The translations under genes and the position numbers were made by a program. DNA of 64,000 nt from Rehmannia glutinosa (taxonomy: Eukaryota > Streptophyta > Magnoliopsida > Lamiales > Orobanchaceae), in contig CM071926.1 of NCBI GenBank assembly GCA_016081115.2, positions 8,135,971-8,199,970 of the forward strand, written 5' to 3'. The notes beneath the pieces were generated by a model. It was not told the DNA's origin. It saw only the letters and a list, made by a program, of their open reading frames with translations, and searched no databases. Positions 45,142 through 55,725 of this stretch are shown in pieces (positions within the stretch are counted from its first letter, which is position 1; each line of letters starts with the position of its first letter).

Positions 45142-48100
45142 TCAATCAAAATAAAGAAATGATCCTTTATGTCCCCTATGACAGCTCCCATGTACGAGAG
45201 GTCCTGAGCATTCTTTGATCTTCTTATAGACTCGTGACATTGTCCGTTTCGGCTCTATCTTTCTCAGTCCAAGAGTTTTAGCGTAGGTAAGTCCTTCTTT
45301 GCACGCTATTGCTTCCGCCACGTTTACCTCCATTTCCGCCGTAAAGAAGCGAGTTAAGGTGGATACTATCTTCCCGTCGTGGTCCCTAAGCGCGACTCCA
45401 CCTTCCCGCTCCGAACCTTGCCTGGATTGATGCGTCTGTGTTTATTTTTATCCATTCTATCTCGGAGTTTTCTCCAAGTGGCACTTCTTGGTGGTTGTTT
45501 CGTGTCAGGGATCCCCTCAATACTTGTTCTATGTTCTTCAAGCCGTCTGATGGCAAAATTGAAACACCATTGATGTTCCAATTCTTTATTCTGGTAGGTT
45601 TTAGTATTTCTTGCATACCAAACAATCCGAGCGCACAAGCAAAGATATTATGGGAATCTTCATCCACGTTTTCCATAATCCACCCCAACCAATCAAAAAT
45701 TGTCCCCTGGGATTTATCGATTCGAGTCGCAATGGGCGGCCGCCTAAAAAATTTTACCCACGGGCAGTCTCTTAATGCGTGTTCCATTGTTTCAATGTTC
45801 TCCCCACATCTTACACAATAAGCATCCAAATCCATCCCCTTCTTAGCCAAATCGAATTTTGTCGGGATGATCCCTCTCCCACATCTCCACATAAACAACT
45901 GGATTTTTGGAGGGACTTTTAAGTTCCATATCCATCTCCAAAACTTTTTGTTTGCACTCAAGAGGAAGATGAGTTTGAGGTATATTCTTTGATCGCTAAT
46001 GCCGTTGTGTAGCCTGATTTCACTTTATAAATACCGTCTTTTGTGTGGTTCCAGATTAGCCGATCAGGACGCATATTAGAGCTCAAAGGGATTGCCAATA
46101 TCATTCTTGCTTCATACGGACTGAAAATTTCTTTCACTAGTTCAGCGTTCCAACCACTCGAGTCAATATTGAGGAGGTCCCTTTACTCGAAGGTTTTCAT
46201 CCTGGCTAGGTTGGGGGATAAAACTCGAAAATGTGGTAGTCATGAATCCACGGATCTTTCCAAACATTTACCGAGTCCCCATTTCCGATAGTCCAAATAG
46301 AGACCCCCTCTAGAATCTTCCTCCCCGCGACAATGCTTCTCCACGTGTATGACGGATTATAGCCAATCGACGCGTTAGGAAAGAGTTGTTTGGGTAGTAT
46401 CTTGCCTTCAAAATCCGAGATAGGGGGGATCCGTTGTCATGCAATAGTCGCCACCCTTGTTTCGCTAACATTGCTTCGTTAAAACATTGAAGTTCCCGAA
46501 AACCCAATCCACCATCCTGTTTCGATTTGCACATATTGCTCCAAGAAACCCAATGGATTTTCCTTTCTTCTTTTTTCTGGCCCCACCAAAAATTACTCAC
46601 CACCGAGTTTAGTTGTGCGCAGACTTCTTGGGGAATGAGAAAACAACTCATTAGATAAGAGGGTATAGCTTGCAAGAATCGCTTTTATTAGGATCGCTTT
46701 TCCGGCATTTGATAGAACCGACCTTTCCAATTTTTTAATTTCTTTCGCAAATCTGTCTACCAATGCTTGAAATAGCTCTTTCTTCGATCGACCAACCACC
46801 GTGGGAATCCCAAGGTAGATAGCGTGTTTTGCTACCAATTGCACTCCCATTTTTGATGCTAATCTCCTTTGATCATCCTCGCCAACCCCCCTACTGAAAG
46901 AGATTTCAGATTTCTCCAGGTTAATCTTTTGTCCGGACGCCTGCTTCATAATATCCGAAAATATTAAAAGTGTTTGTAATTTCTGTTCGTTTGCCCGCCC
47001 GAAAATGATGCTATCGTCGGCAAAAAGAGGTGGGACACCTTCGGGCTTGTCTACATATTGATATACCGTGGAGATTTCCTCCTCCCTTCTCCGATTTTCG
47101 TATGAGTGATGATAAGGCCTCCGCACAAAATAAGAACAAATACGGGAGAGCGGATCTCCTTGTCGGAGTCCACGAGAGGGGTAAAAAAGTGTCCAGGTTG
47201 ACCATTAATCGAAATGGAGAAAAGACACAGCGAAATGCATCTCATAATTAATTCCACAAAATTATTGCATAAGCCTAATTTTAACATAACAAGTCGCAAA
47301 AAGGCCATTCGACACGGTCATAAGCTTTACTCATGTCTAGTTTAAAAGCGAAAGACCCCGTTTCTTAGCGTGGCTAAGTTTCATTTTGTGGAAAATTTCA
47401 AAGGCTAGGAGTGCATTGTCCGTAATAAGTCGGCCGAACAAAAGCCGATCGCGAGTGGTCGATTATATTTGGAAGAATTAATTTAAGTCTGCTTTGCAAT
47501 AGTTTTTGTGATGAGTTTAAAAATGACATTACAAAGACTTATAGCCGAAAATCAAGAACCACGGTAGGTTTTTCTTTTTGGGAATAAGAACGATATATGT
47601 TTGGTTTAGGCTAGACGGATTTTTGATGATTCGGGATATCAAGAACAGAGAAATTACCTCGCTCTTAATGACATTCCGCACTTTTTGGTAGAAGATTCTT
47701 TGGCGTTAAAATCCAGCCCAGGGGCTTTTGTTTGGTGTATATGTGTGAGGGCTTCCACAACTTCATCTTTTGTGTACGGTCGAGTTAGTGTGTCATTCAT
47801 CTCCTCTGTCACCTTTGTTTCCACGGCGTCGATGGCACGGGTCATATCCAGAGTGGGTTACGTAGAAAATAGATCCTTAAAATAGTTCATAAAAATCCTC
47901 TCTATCCGGTCTAAATCATCCACCCAATTTCCATGGCTATCCATGATTTTTTCGATGTTATTTCTTTCTCTTCTCCCAGGCCGCCTCTTATGGAAAAAAG
48001 TTGTATTCTTGTCCCCTTCACGTATCCGATTGGTTCTAGCGCGTTGGTGCCACATCGCTTCTTGTTTTTTGTATAGGTCCTCAAGCACGTTTTACGATTT

Positions 48101-49100
48101 TGCCTTTGTTCCACAGAGCAAGTCGTTATAAATGAGCCCATAGTCCTGCATAAGTTCGCTTTCAATCTCTTGAATTTTCCTTTCTATGTGCCCAAAGTAC
48201 TTTCTTTCCCATTCTTTAAGGTCAGTTCCCACATCTTTTAATTTTTTCCATGAACAAAGTTAGGGTCACCCCACAATCCATCTTTCCCCATTCTTTGCGC
48301 ACCACCGACTTGCACGATTCGTCTTGTAACCACATTGTTTCGAATCTATAAATATTTCTCCTTTTTCTTTTCGATTTCCCTTGTTGACCTAGTATTTCGC
48401 CAAGAATCATAATAGGACAATGATCCGATGCTACTCGTGGTAAGTGGGTTACCTTATAGCCTGGAAATTGCATTATCCAATCATTATTGCCAAAACATCT
48501 GTCCAATCTTTCCTGAATATTATTCGGTTCACGTTGCCCATTCGTCCAAGTAAAATTGAAACCTTCATATCCCAAATCAATTAATCCCATCTCATTAATC
48601 ACATCGCAGAACGCAATCATCTTGTTCAATTCTTTTTGCCTACCCCCCATTTTTTCAAAACTGAACATGATTTCATTGAAATCTCCAAAGCACACCCACG
48701 GGATATTGATTACTCCAGCTAGCTCTCTCATGAGGTTCCAAGTGTATTTTTTATTTACTTCTTCCGGCCATCCGTATATTCCTGTCATCCTCCACTCGCT
48801 ATCCTCTTGTTTTACGATTCCGTCTATATGATGTAAAGACGATGACACAACCGTAAAATCAACCGAGTCTTTCCATAGGAAACATAGTCCGCCCTTTCTG
48901 CCCCCTCCTTCTACATCACAATCAACAACATATATGCCTGTATAACCTAAATTGCACTTGACCATGTCGAATTCCGAGACAACGAGTTTTGTTTCCATCA
49001 GGAATACAAAACTAGGATCTTTTGAATTTAAGACTCTTTTCAGAGCCCGAACTGTCGATGGGTTCCCAAGCCCTCGACAGTTCCAGCTTAAACAACTCAT
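45142..49100 (-). pseudogene. LINE ORF2: endonuclease, RT, zinc region and RNase H, broken
   Basis: Starts MSCLSWNCRGLGNP at 49100. The AP-type endonuclease is well preserved to about 48222, with FLMETK, CFGDFNEI, FTWTNGQ and SDHCP. RT remnants include an FADDSIIFGR catalytic block near 47005-47030 and GIPTVVGRSKKELFQALVD (about 46790). The zf-RVT-like region (FMWRCGRGIIPTKFDL, CVRCGENIETMEHAL) lies at about 45740-45930. The RNase H start (WIKINTDAS) is near 45440, with a later EAIACKEGL at about 45300. These enzymes nick the target and copy the RNA in place. Several frameshifts and stops between domains make it inactive. Confidence 0.88.
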
Positions 49101-50207
49101 ATTATTCGGCGGGGTTGCATCTCAGATACCCCTTCACATACACTATAACTTTCATTCAACCAAATCTGTTTTCTCAAAACCACACTCAAATCAGGTTGGC
49201 CATCTAGTACTGGAAAACAAAGAAAAACAGAAAAGACAAAACGACTAACTAGACTCTATGCGTACACTCGGAGAAAGGAGCTAAAAACCAAGACACAAGG
49301 ACACCCTAAAGAGCCCTGAAGGACGTACTAGAAAGACAAAAGAAAGGCCAAGCGAAAAAAAAGGCGGACATGGGAGAATGATAAAAAACGAGAAGAAAGA
49401 TGAGGGCAAAGAAAATGTTTTAGAGGTCAGTCCGATTATCCAAAGCTTTATCTCCTCCAAAATCATTACGTGTCCGACGATGCAGTTGTGAATAAGCGGG
49501 AAAACATTTTGGGATCGCTCCTATGGTGACGGGCCGAACTACTCTATTGTTGTTGTTGTTTTTTTTTTTTTTTTTAAAGTGAGGGAATAAACTAGCTCAC
49601 TAAGGATAGGACATCAGACATTTGTGCGTGAAAGGCGAGGGAGCATGAGTTTCTTTTGATGAAAGTTGAAAGCAAGGCCCACATATTTGACAAAACTAAT
49701 ATTAAAGATCCATCAAGTGGGCATCTTAATAATGTTAGTGGAGAAAATAGTTGATGACTTATAATTTGAAAATAAAGAAAACAAGGCCAAAGCTCTTTTA
49801 GTGGAGTACTGCGTGTGGGCGGCTATGTGTAATGATAGTGAGGTGTCATGGAGCGTAAAACCAAAGCGGCTACGTCGGCAAGGCTGTGGGGAATCTAAAC
49901 TCGAAAACGGGTAGCGATGATAGGAGGCGTCGGAGTTGACTTGGGGAGGAGAGCCGGTGAAGATAAAAATGAAGGAGAAGGACACGGGGGAGAAAAGAGG
50001 GAGACGATAGAGGGGTTACTACAGAGGATAGAAGGAAAGGAAAAAATCAGAAACAAGACGGGTTGCCGAGGCGGCGGAAAGGGCGAGGAAGAACCCTAAC
50101 GAAACCCTAACTTGGGAACTAACTCTAAGAAGAGGACAAAGCTCCTGACGAAGAGGAGAACGGAACACGGAGGGTCCAGAAAAAGTTACAAATTCATGGA
50201 AACAAAC
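49101..50207 (-). other. 5' region of the LINE insert without recognisable ORF1
   Basis: The segment between the right TSD and ORF2. The part next to the TSD (about 49577-50207) is CT-rich and leader-like on the minus strand, and ends in tttattccctcacttt plus a poly(A) tract at 49576-49559 followed by caacaacaacaa. The part at 49101-49558 is non-coding. I cannot identify an ORF1 nucleic-acid-binding protein. Confidence 0.6.
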
Positions 50208-50225
50208 AAGTTAAATACTATTTTT

Positions 50226-52354
50226 AACTCAAATGATTGGTGGATAGACTCTGGGGCTAATGTTCATGTGTGCGCTGATAAAAATTATTTTTTATCATAT
50301 CAGGTATCAGGCACAAGAACTGTAAGCATGGGGAATGGGAGTGTGGCTCGAGTCCTAGGAGAAAGCCAAGTCCAGTTAACTTTGTCGTCCGGAAAAATCT
50401 TGTCTCTAGATGGTGTTTGTCATATTCCAGATATTAGGAAAAATTTGATTAGTGCGTCTTTGTTAGTTAGAAATGGTTATAAAGTTGTTTTTGAATCCAA
50501 CAAAGTTGTAATTTCTAGACATGGTCAGTTTGTTGGTAAAGGTTTTATGTTGGATGATTTATTTCGTTTAAGTGTAATGCCATCTTCTAGTAATGAAAAT
50601 TTGAAGTCTTCTTTATCTATTGCTAATGTTGAATGTTGTGATACTTGGCATGGTAGGCTTGGTCATGTGAATTCTGGAACAATAAAAAGAATGATGCATT
50701 TAGATCTTATTCCCAAGTCTTCTATTAATGTGAAAGAAAAATGTGAAATTTGTGTGCAAGCTAAGCAACCTAGAAAACCGCATAAATCAGTAGAAAAAGA
50801 AACCATGTTGCTTGGATTAATTCATAGTGATATTTGTGATAGCAATCATGTCCTAACCCGTGGTGGTAATCAATATTTCATTACTTTTATTGACGACTTT
50901 TCTAAATATTGCTATGTTTATTTAATTATTACGAAGAGTAATTTATTTGATAAGTTTAAAGAATATAAAGCTGAAGTTGAAAATCAGCTTGAAAAGAAAA
51001 TAAAAATTCTTCGCTCTGATAGGGGTGGTGAATATGCTTCTGATGAAATGGCTGATTTTTGTAAATTGCATGGTATTGTGCATGAGGTGACACCTTCTTA
51101 TTTTCCACAATCTAATGGTGTGGTAGAAAGAAAAAATAGGACTTACTTGATATGGTGTATGCAATGCTTTTTAGTTCTGGTTTGCCTAAAAATTGTTGGG
51201 GTGAAGCTTTATATTCTGCTTGTTTGATTCTTAATAGAGTTCCTTATAAAAATTCTGATAAAACTCCTTATGAATTATGGAAGAATAAAAAACCTACTCT
51301 TAAATTTTTAAAAGTGTGGGGGTGCCTAGCCAAGGTTAATATTCCTATTGTTAAGAAAAGAAAAATAAGCCCTAAAACTGTTGATTGTGTTTTTGTTGGC
51401 TATTCTTTAAATAGTCCTAATTATAGATTTTTGGTGTTTAATTCTGAAGTTCCTGAGATTGCCAATAATGTTATTATTGAATCTAGAGATGCTGTATTTT
51501 TTGAAAATATTTTTCCTATGAAAGAAAAATTGTCCAGGCCTGTTGGTACATGTTCTAGTTCAAATGATGATGATTCTTCTCCTACTGTTTTTAACGAGGA
51601 ACCTGTTGAGCCTATGAGGAGTAAAAGGAGTAGAAAAGCTAAAAATTTTGGTGATGATTTTTATGCTAGTGTTTCTCAACATAAATATTCTCAAATTATT
51701 GGATCATTATTGCATTTGATGAATCATACTAGATCTGATATTGCGTATATTGTTGGTAGATTAGCAAGATACACTCATAGTCCTAATACTTCCCATTGGG
51801 ATGCATTGGAAAGATTGTTTAAATATTTAAAAGGGACTATTGATTATGCTATTAACTTCACGGGTTTTCCTGATAATTTAGAAGGCTACAGTGATGCAAA
51901 TTGGATCACTGATTCGGAGGAAACAAAATCAACTAGTGGATATGTATTTACATTGGCAGGTGGAGCAATATCATAGAAGTCTGTTAAGCAGACTGTAATT
52001 TCTCGGTCAACTATGGAAGCTGAATTAATTGCCTTAGATGCTGCTTGCACTGAGGCTAAATGGCTTAAAAGTTTTTTAAATGATATTCCTCTTTTGCCTA
52101 AGCTCATTCCTCCTATTTCTTTACATTGTGACAGTCAAGTTGCTATTGCTAGAGCTAAAAGCAAAAATTATAATGAGAAAAGAAGGCACTTGACTGTGAG
52201 ACATAAATCAATTAGACATTTAGTTTCTCATGGTGTTATTTCTTTGGATTTTGTCAGGTCTAAAAATAATATTGCGGATCCGCTCACGAAGGGACTGGCG
52301 CGTCAGCAAGTATTACAATCATCGAGGGGAATGGGATTGGAGCCTATTAATTAA
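50226..52354 (+). pseudogene. Element B protease, integrase and RNase H, with RT deleted
   Basis: Resumes after the LINE with protease DWWIDSGANVHVCADK, then integrase: DTWHGRLGHVNSG, CEICVQAKQ, IHSDICD, FIDDFSKYCYVYL, RSDRGGEY and PQSNGVVERKNRT. A frameshift near 51145 is followed by an open frame to the TAG at 51974. The capsid-linker motif KNFGDDFYASVS joins directly to QHKYSQIIGSLLHL, the segment just before RNase H. The RT palm with its YVDD motif is therefore missing. RNase H continues after the TAG (replacing Trp) with STMEAELIALDAA, HCDSQVAIAR and ADPLTKGLA, ending at 52354. Confidence 0.88.
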
Positions 52355-52950
52355 GTCACCACAGTGGAAACCCGTCTTCGGAGGTATGGAGATCCCATGA
52401 ACGAAGTTCAACGGGTACAAACGAAACTGTAAAAGGGTGGCTTGGAAGAGCACAATATAATAATAAATTTTTATTTATATATGCGGAATTTTTCCGAGTT
52501 CCATTCCTATGGTGTTAAGTGCTCTTCATGTGACGATTGAGGTTGAGATTATCTCTTAATGAATCCAAAGGCATAAGTTTGCGGGGTGGTTGGTCACAAG
52601 TCACCCTTGGAGGATTCACCTAAATGAAAGTGGTGGTGGGGTCGCTACTGTGGGGGTGTAGGCTACTCTTTAATGACGTTCATGATACAAGATTCATGCG
52701 CATGACCGGAAAGCTCACCACTGATAGAACCACAATGTTTACTCATACCGTGGTATGTGATGTGTTGCCATCTAGCCACAAGGACTTAGATCAAGACATT
52801 CATGTCTCTACTTTCCAATAGCTAGTAGTACATTCACACTAAGTGAGGTTCAAACCTGGAAGGTACCTACACCTATTACACGGTATTATATGCTCATTTC
52901 AACTCTCATAAATTTTTTTTTCTTTCGAGGTTTTAAATCATGTGGGGGAT
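52355..52950 (+). other. 3' non-coding region and polypurine tract of element B
   Basis: No gene. The tract tgtgggggat (52941-52950) directly precedes the 3' LTR. Confidence 0.75.
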
Positions 52951-53649
52951 TGTTGGATATTAATATTTTATTGATTCAAAACCTATTCCTATTTTCTGGC
53001 CTCAACGGCTAAGTGAGCACCCATTTCCTATTTTTCTGGCTAGTGGATTTAGTGGGTAATCTGACTTTGTTTTGTTAAGCTTTCTTTAAATAAAAGCAGA
53101 TGGGTTCAATCTTAAAACATTAACACATACGGCCATTTTCCAGTCCTTTCCTCTTTTTTGATTTGTGCTATCAAACATCAAGAATAAAATATTACTCTTC
53201 ATTTTTCCAACATACAAATACGTACTGCATCATTACTTTGTTCTCCCAATTTTATACACTGAGCTTCCATATAATATATATATATATATATATATATACT
53301 GTTGTGTATATATTTATATCATTATTCTAAATAAGGAGAATATCAACAGTACAACTTTTATTCTTACTCCGTTGATTTGAGCATCGAGTAAACTAGTGGT
53401 TCGGGGTTCTCTTCGCTTCACACGATAGAATCAACGGGTTGTCGAATCTTGGGAGAGGGACGTGCTAAACAAATTTACCAGTGCAGTGGGGGCGTTTCCT
53501 CTCTAAAGAGAGCGCTACGGCATGCTTCGACCCAGGCTATCCTAAACTTGACTCTTATTTAATTTTGGCTTGTTATTATTTTATTTTTGTTTGTTCCTAA
53601 ATTAGTAGATTAATAATCCCTGCTTGTTTGTGCCTAAAATTTTTTAACA
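52951..53649 (+). repeat. 3' LTR of element B
   Basis: 699 bp, tgttggatat...tttttaaca, followed by the TSD gatac. It includes a (TA)n tract near 53275-53300 and the LTR segment tttcctctctaaa at 53495-53507. It is about 30 bp longer than the reassembled 5' copy. Confidence 0.88.
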
Positions 53650-53656
53650 GATACCA
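53650..53656 (-). other. Primer-binding site of element C (split by element B)
   Basis: Removing element B and one copy of gatac leaves, on the minus strand, tggtatctcagagcca starting at 53656 and continuing from 29249. This is the tRNA-Met type primer-binding site of C with two extra bases. Confidence 0.8.
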
Positions 53657-54432
53657 TGTCAAAGATGGAGACTACTAGAGAGAGAATATTTATGTATTGA
53701 ATTCATTTTCCACACACTTAGGGCCTGTTTGTTTATGTTTCCATGGTCCATTTTCAGTTTCTGGAGTTAGAAATAGAATTTTGAGAATTTATTGGTTTTC
53801 GTGTGGAAATTGGGATTGTGTTTGGATGAATAAATTGAAATGTGTTTTATGTAGGGTTAGAAATGAGATTGTGTTTGGTTTGAGTAGTTTTGAAATATTA
53901 TTTTATGTATATAATAATTGAAAAGTTGGTAGTGGTGGGGTCCACTTCAATATTTTAATTCGAATATATAATATTATATTTGTAAGATTATAGTTGGTGG
54001 GTCCCATTAGATAATTATAATTTAAAAATAGTAATATTTTAAGTATATAAAGTTGATAATAGTGGGTCCCACATATATAATTGGGTTAAAATATGAAAAT
54101 AGTGATTGATAAGTAATGATGAGTGGTGTAGGGTAGTGTATAGGTTTGAGAATAGAAATTATAGGTTTGAGATGTTGTTTTATGTGAAAAATAGAAAATA
54201 AAAATGATGATTTCCATTGGAAATTTTATGAACAAACATGATTCCACTTTTATGTATAGTTGGAAACTGGAAAGAGGCCATTGGAAACATAAACAAACAA
54301 GGCCTTAATGTTTACAACTGGAGATCTTCTATTTATACATTGTAAACCTGTAACTGTCTAACTAAAGTTAGTTACAACAGAACCTAACTAACTACATCTT
54401 GTAACTACTTAATGGAACAATATTCTTCAACA
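53657..54432 (-). repeat. 5' LTR of element C, containing a MITE
   Basis: Left part tgtcaaagatgg and right part ending attcttcaaca match 18319-18499. The middle is interrupted by the MITE 53721-54304. Confidence 0.85.
53721..54304. mobile_element. Tourist-like MITE in the 5' LTR of element C
   Basis: 584 bp flanked by TTA (53718-53720 and 54305-54307). Terminal inverted repeats match at 21 of 23 positions: the left starts gggcctgtttgtttatg, and the right reversed reads ggccttgtttgtttatg. The uninterrupted LTR copy at 18319-18499 serves as the empty site. TTA and the ggcctgtttg ends are typical of PIF/Harbinger MITEs. No coding capacity. Confidence 0.85.
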
Positions 54433-55112
54433 TTTCCCCTTTCTCCTTAGAAAATGAAAAGAATATAGCTTTGATTTTATGGGCCAAAAGTATGAGAAAG
54501 ACAAAAGTATTGATACATAAAAGTACATGTACAAAATGAATATAAAGGGATCCATAACTATACAACAATAAAATTTTCATTAAAATAAAGAGTAATACAA
54601 CAATACATGAAAGAGTACAATTTAATTAAGAACTAATTTTACAATTTTATTTAAAAAAAATCTTTCAACAAAAACTGGTCACAACATAAAGTTCAAAAAA
54701 TACAAAAATGCCATTAAAGGATAAATTTAATAGACAAAGAAATAAATAAGAAAAACAAAAGTCCCAACTTGAACTTGGTTCAATATTTTGAACTCAAAAG
54801 TTGAACTTGAACTTTGAATCATTCCACAATTATCAAAAAATTTCGAGTTCAAAATTTTGAAATTGATCCACCCTACTATAGTGGCCTAATTGTACAGAAA
54901 TGTAATGTAAATGCATGTTCTTTTCTACTTCATCTGAAAAATTTAAAACCACTTTATCAGCTTATCATCCTTTTTTTTACTCTTGTTCTCTTTAGTCTCA
55001 CTTTATTTTACTTGTTATACTCATATTCTACCTCACTTTATCCTTTTATGGGAGCATTTGCAATCACTAAAAAGGTGATTCTCAGTTTTTGACTGGAGAA
55101 AAGTAGTTTTTA
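54433..55112. other. AT-rich intergenic, no gene seen
   Basis: Low-complexity sequence to the right of element C. Nothing recognisable. Confidence 0.5.
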
Positions 55113-55722
55113 GAGCATCTGCATTGGGGCGTATTGGAGCAAAAATTATATCCAATATCCTCTATATAGTATCTCCCACCATTGGGATGGAGATATTGCA
55201 GAAGAGATAGGGAGAACCAGACACAAATGTATCCACTATATTACCCATGACAAATTTGAAGGAAAAAAAGATTGAAAATGCGGATGCCTGTGAAAACAGT
55301 TATCTACATTTTGGGAGTTCGATGCTACCCAATTGGGTAACACCCAACTCCACTAAGATATTTGCATGTGTCTACTTATGACATGATCAAGTATGTTTTT
55401 TTCAAAAAATAAAAAATAAAAAATGGACACATGTAAAAATCCCAACTGGAGTGAGATGTCCCACGTATTTAGATGGATATGTGAATGGGAAATATGAATA
55501 TTAAGAGAGTCTATTCCACCCAAGTGAGTTCATCACCATTGAATGAGCACACATATACACACACATATGTGTGTGCTCATTCAATGGTGATTAACACACT
55601 TGGGTAACCACTAACCACCCAAGTTGGGTGGCATGAAATTTACCATATTAGGAGAGGGGATACAAACATTATGATGTTACATGTGGAACCCACTTAATAT
55701 CCCCACACCAGTGTGGATGTCC
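55113..55722. mobile_element. Tourist-like MITE containing a second MITE
   Basis: Flanked by TTA (55110-55112 and 55723-55725). Ends are imperfect inverted repeats: gagcatctgcattgg at the left, ggacatccacactgg as the reversed right end. An inner foldback element sits at about 55319-55637. Confidence 0.6.
55319..55637. mobile_element. Nested foldback MITE
   Basis: Ends gatgctacccaattgggt and (reversed right end) catgccacccaacttgggt are inverted repeats. Near its right side is a strong hairpin: tcaccattgaatgagcacac at 55533-55552 pairs perfectly with 55571-55590, with pairing extending outward to 55518-55605. A TSD is not resolved. Confidence 0.6.
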
Positions 55723-55725
55723 TTA

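Larger units (their letters stand above)
44961..50207 (-). mobile_element. L1-type LINE inserted in element B
   Basis: A 5247-bp insert flanked by the 18-bp direct repeat aagttaaatactattttt (44943-44960 and 50208-50225). A poly(T) at the left is the reversed poly(A) tail, extending to about 44973. The minus strand encodes AP endonuclease, RT, zinc-binding and RNase H domains in plant L1 order. No ORF1 is recognisable in the 1.1 kb before the endonuclease. A second internal poly(A)-like tract sits at 49558-49576. It is broken by frameshifts. Confidence 0.9.
29255..53649 (+). mobile_element. Element B: Ty1/copia retrotransposon lacking RT, split by two inserts
   Basis: Plus-strand copia with TSD gatac at 29250-29254 and 53650-53654. 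The 5' LTR begins 29255-29287, is interrupted by element A, and resumes 43284-43918. The 3' LTR is 52951-53649. Gag (43977-44958) and protease onward (50226-52354) are separated by an L1 LINE. The core of RT is deleted in frame. Gag, LTR ends and polypurine tract resemble element D, so they belong to related families. It inserted into the primer-binding site of element C. Confidence 0.9.
18319..54432 (-). mobile_element. Element C: Ale-like Ty1/copia retrotransposon, host of the nest
   Basis: An inverted copia element. The left LTR is 18319-18499, the right LTR is 53657-54432 (about 189 bp without its MITE), and both start TGTTGAAGAATA on the minus strand. Subtracting inserts D, B and the MITE leaves about 4.6 kb, with gag, protease, integrase, RT and RNase H in copia order. 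The short LTRs and small size fit the Ale/Retrofit lineage. It is the oldest member of the nest because all others interrupt it. A 5-bp TSD is not convincing (tcatt against tttcc). Confidence 0.85.

Noticed and set aside
48222..49100. Long open frame of 292 codons that could be taken for a host endonuclease gene
   Set aside because: It is the AP endonuclease of the LINE: it continues into RT and RNase H remnants and lies between the 18-bp target repeats.
50112..50225. ATG and coding start at 50112 preceding the protease of element B
   Set aside because: The first part is read from LINE 5' sequence and the target repeat. The real polyprotein frame comes from gag at 43977, so the apparent N-terminus is an artefact of insertion.
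54433..54437. Target duplication for element C
   Set aside because: The flanking 5-mers (tcatt at 18314-18318, tttcc at 54433-54437) do not match well enough to call.
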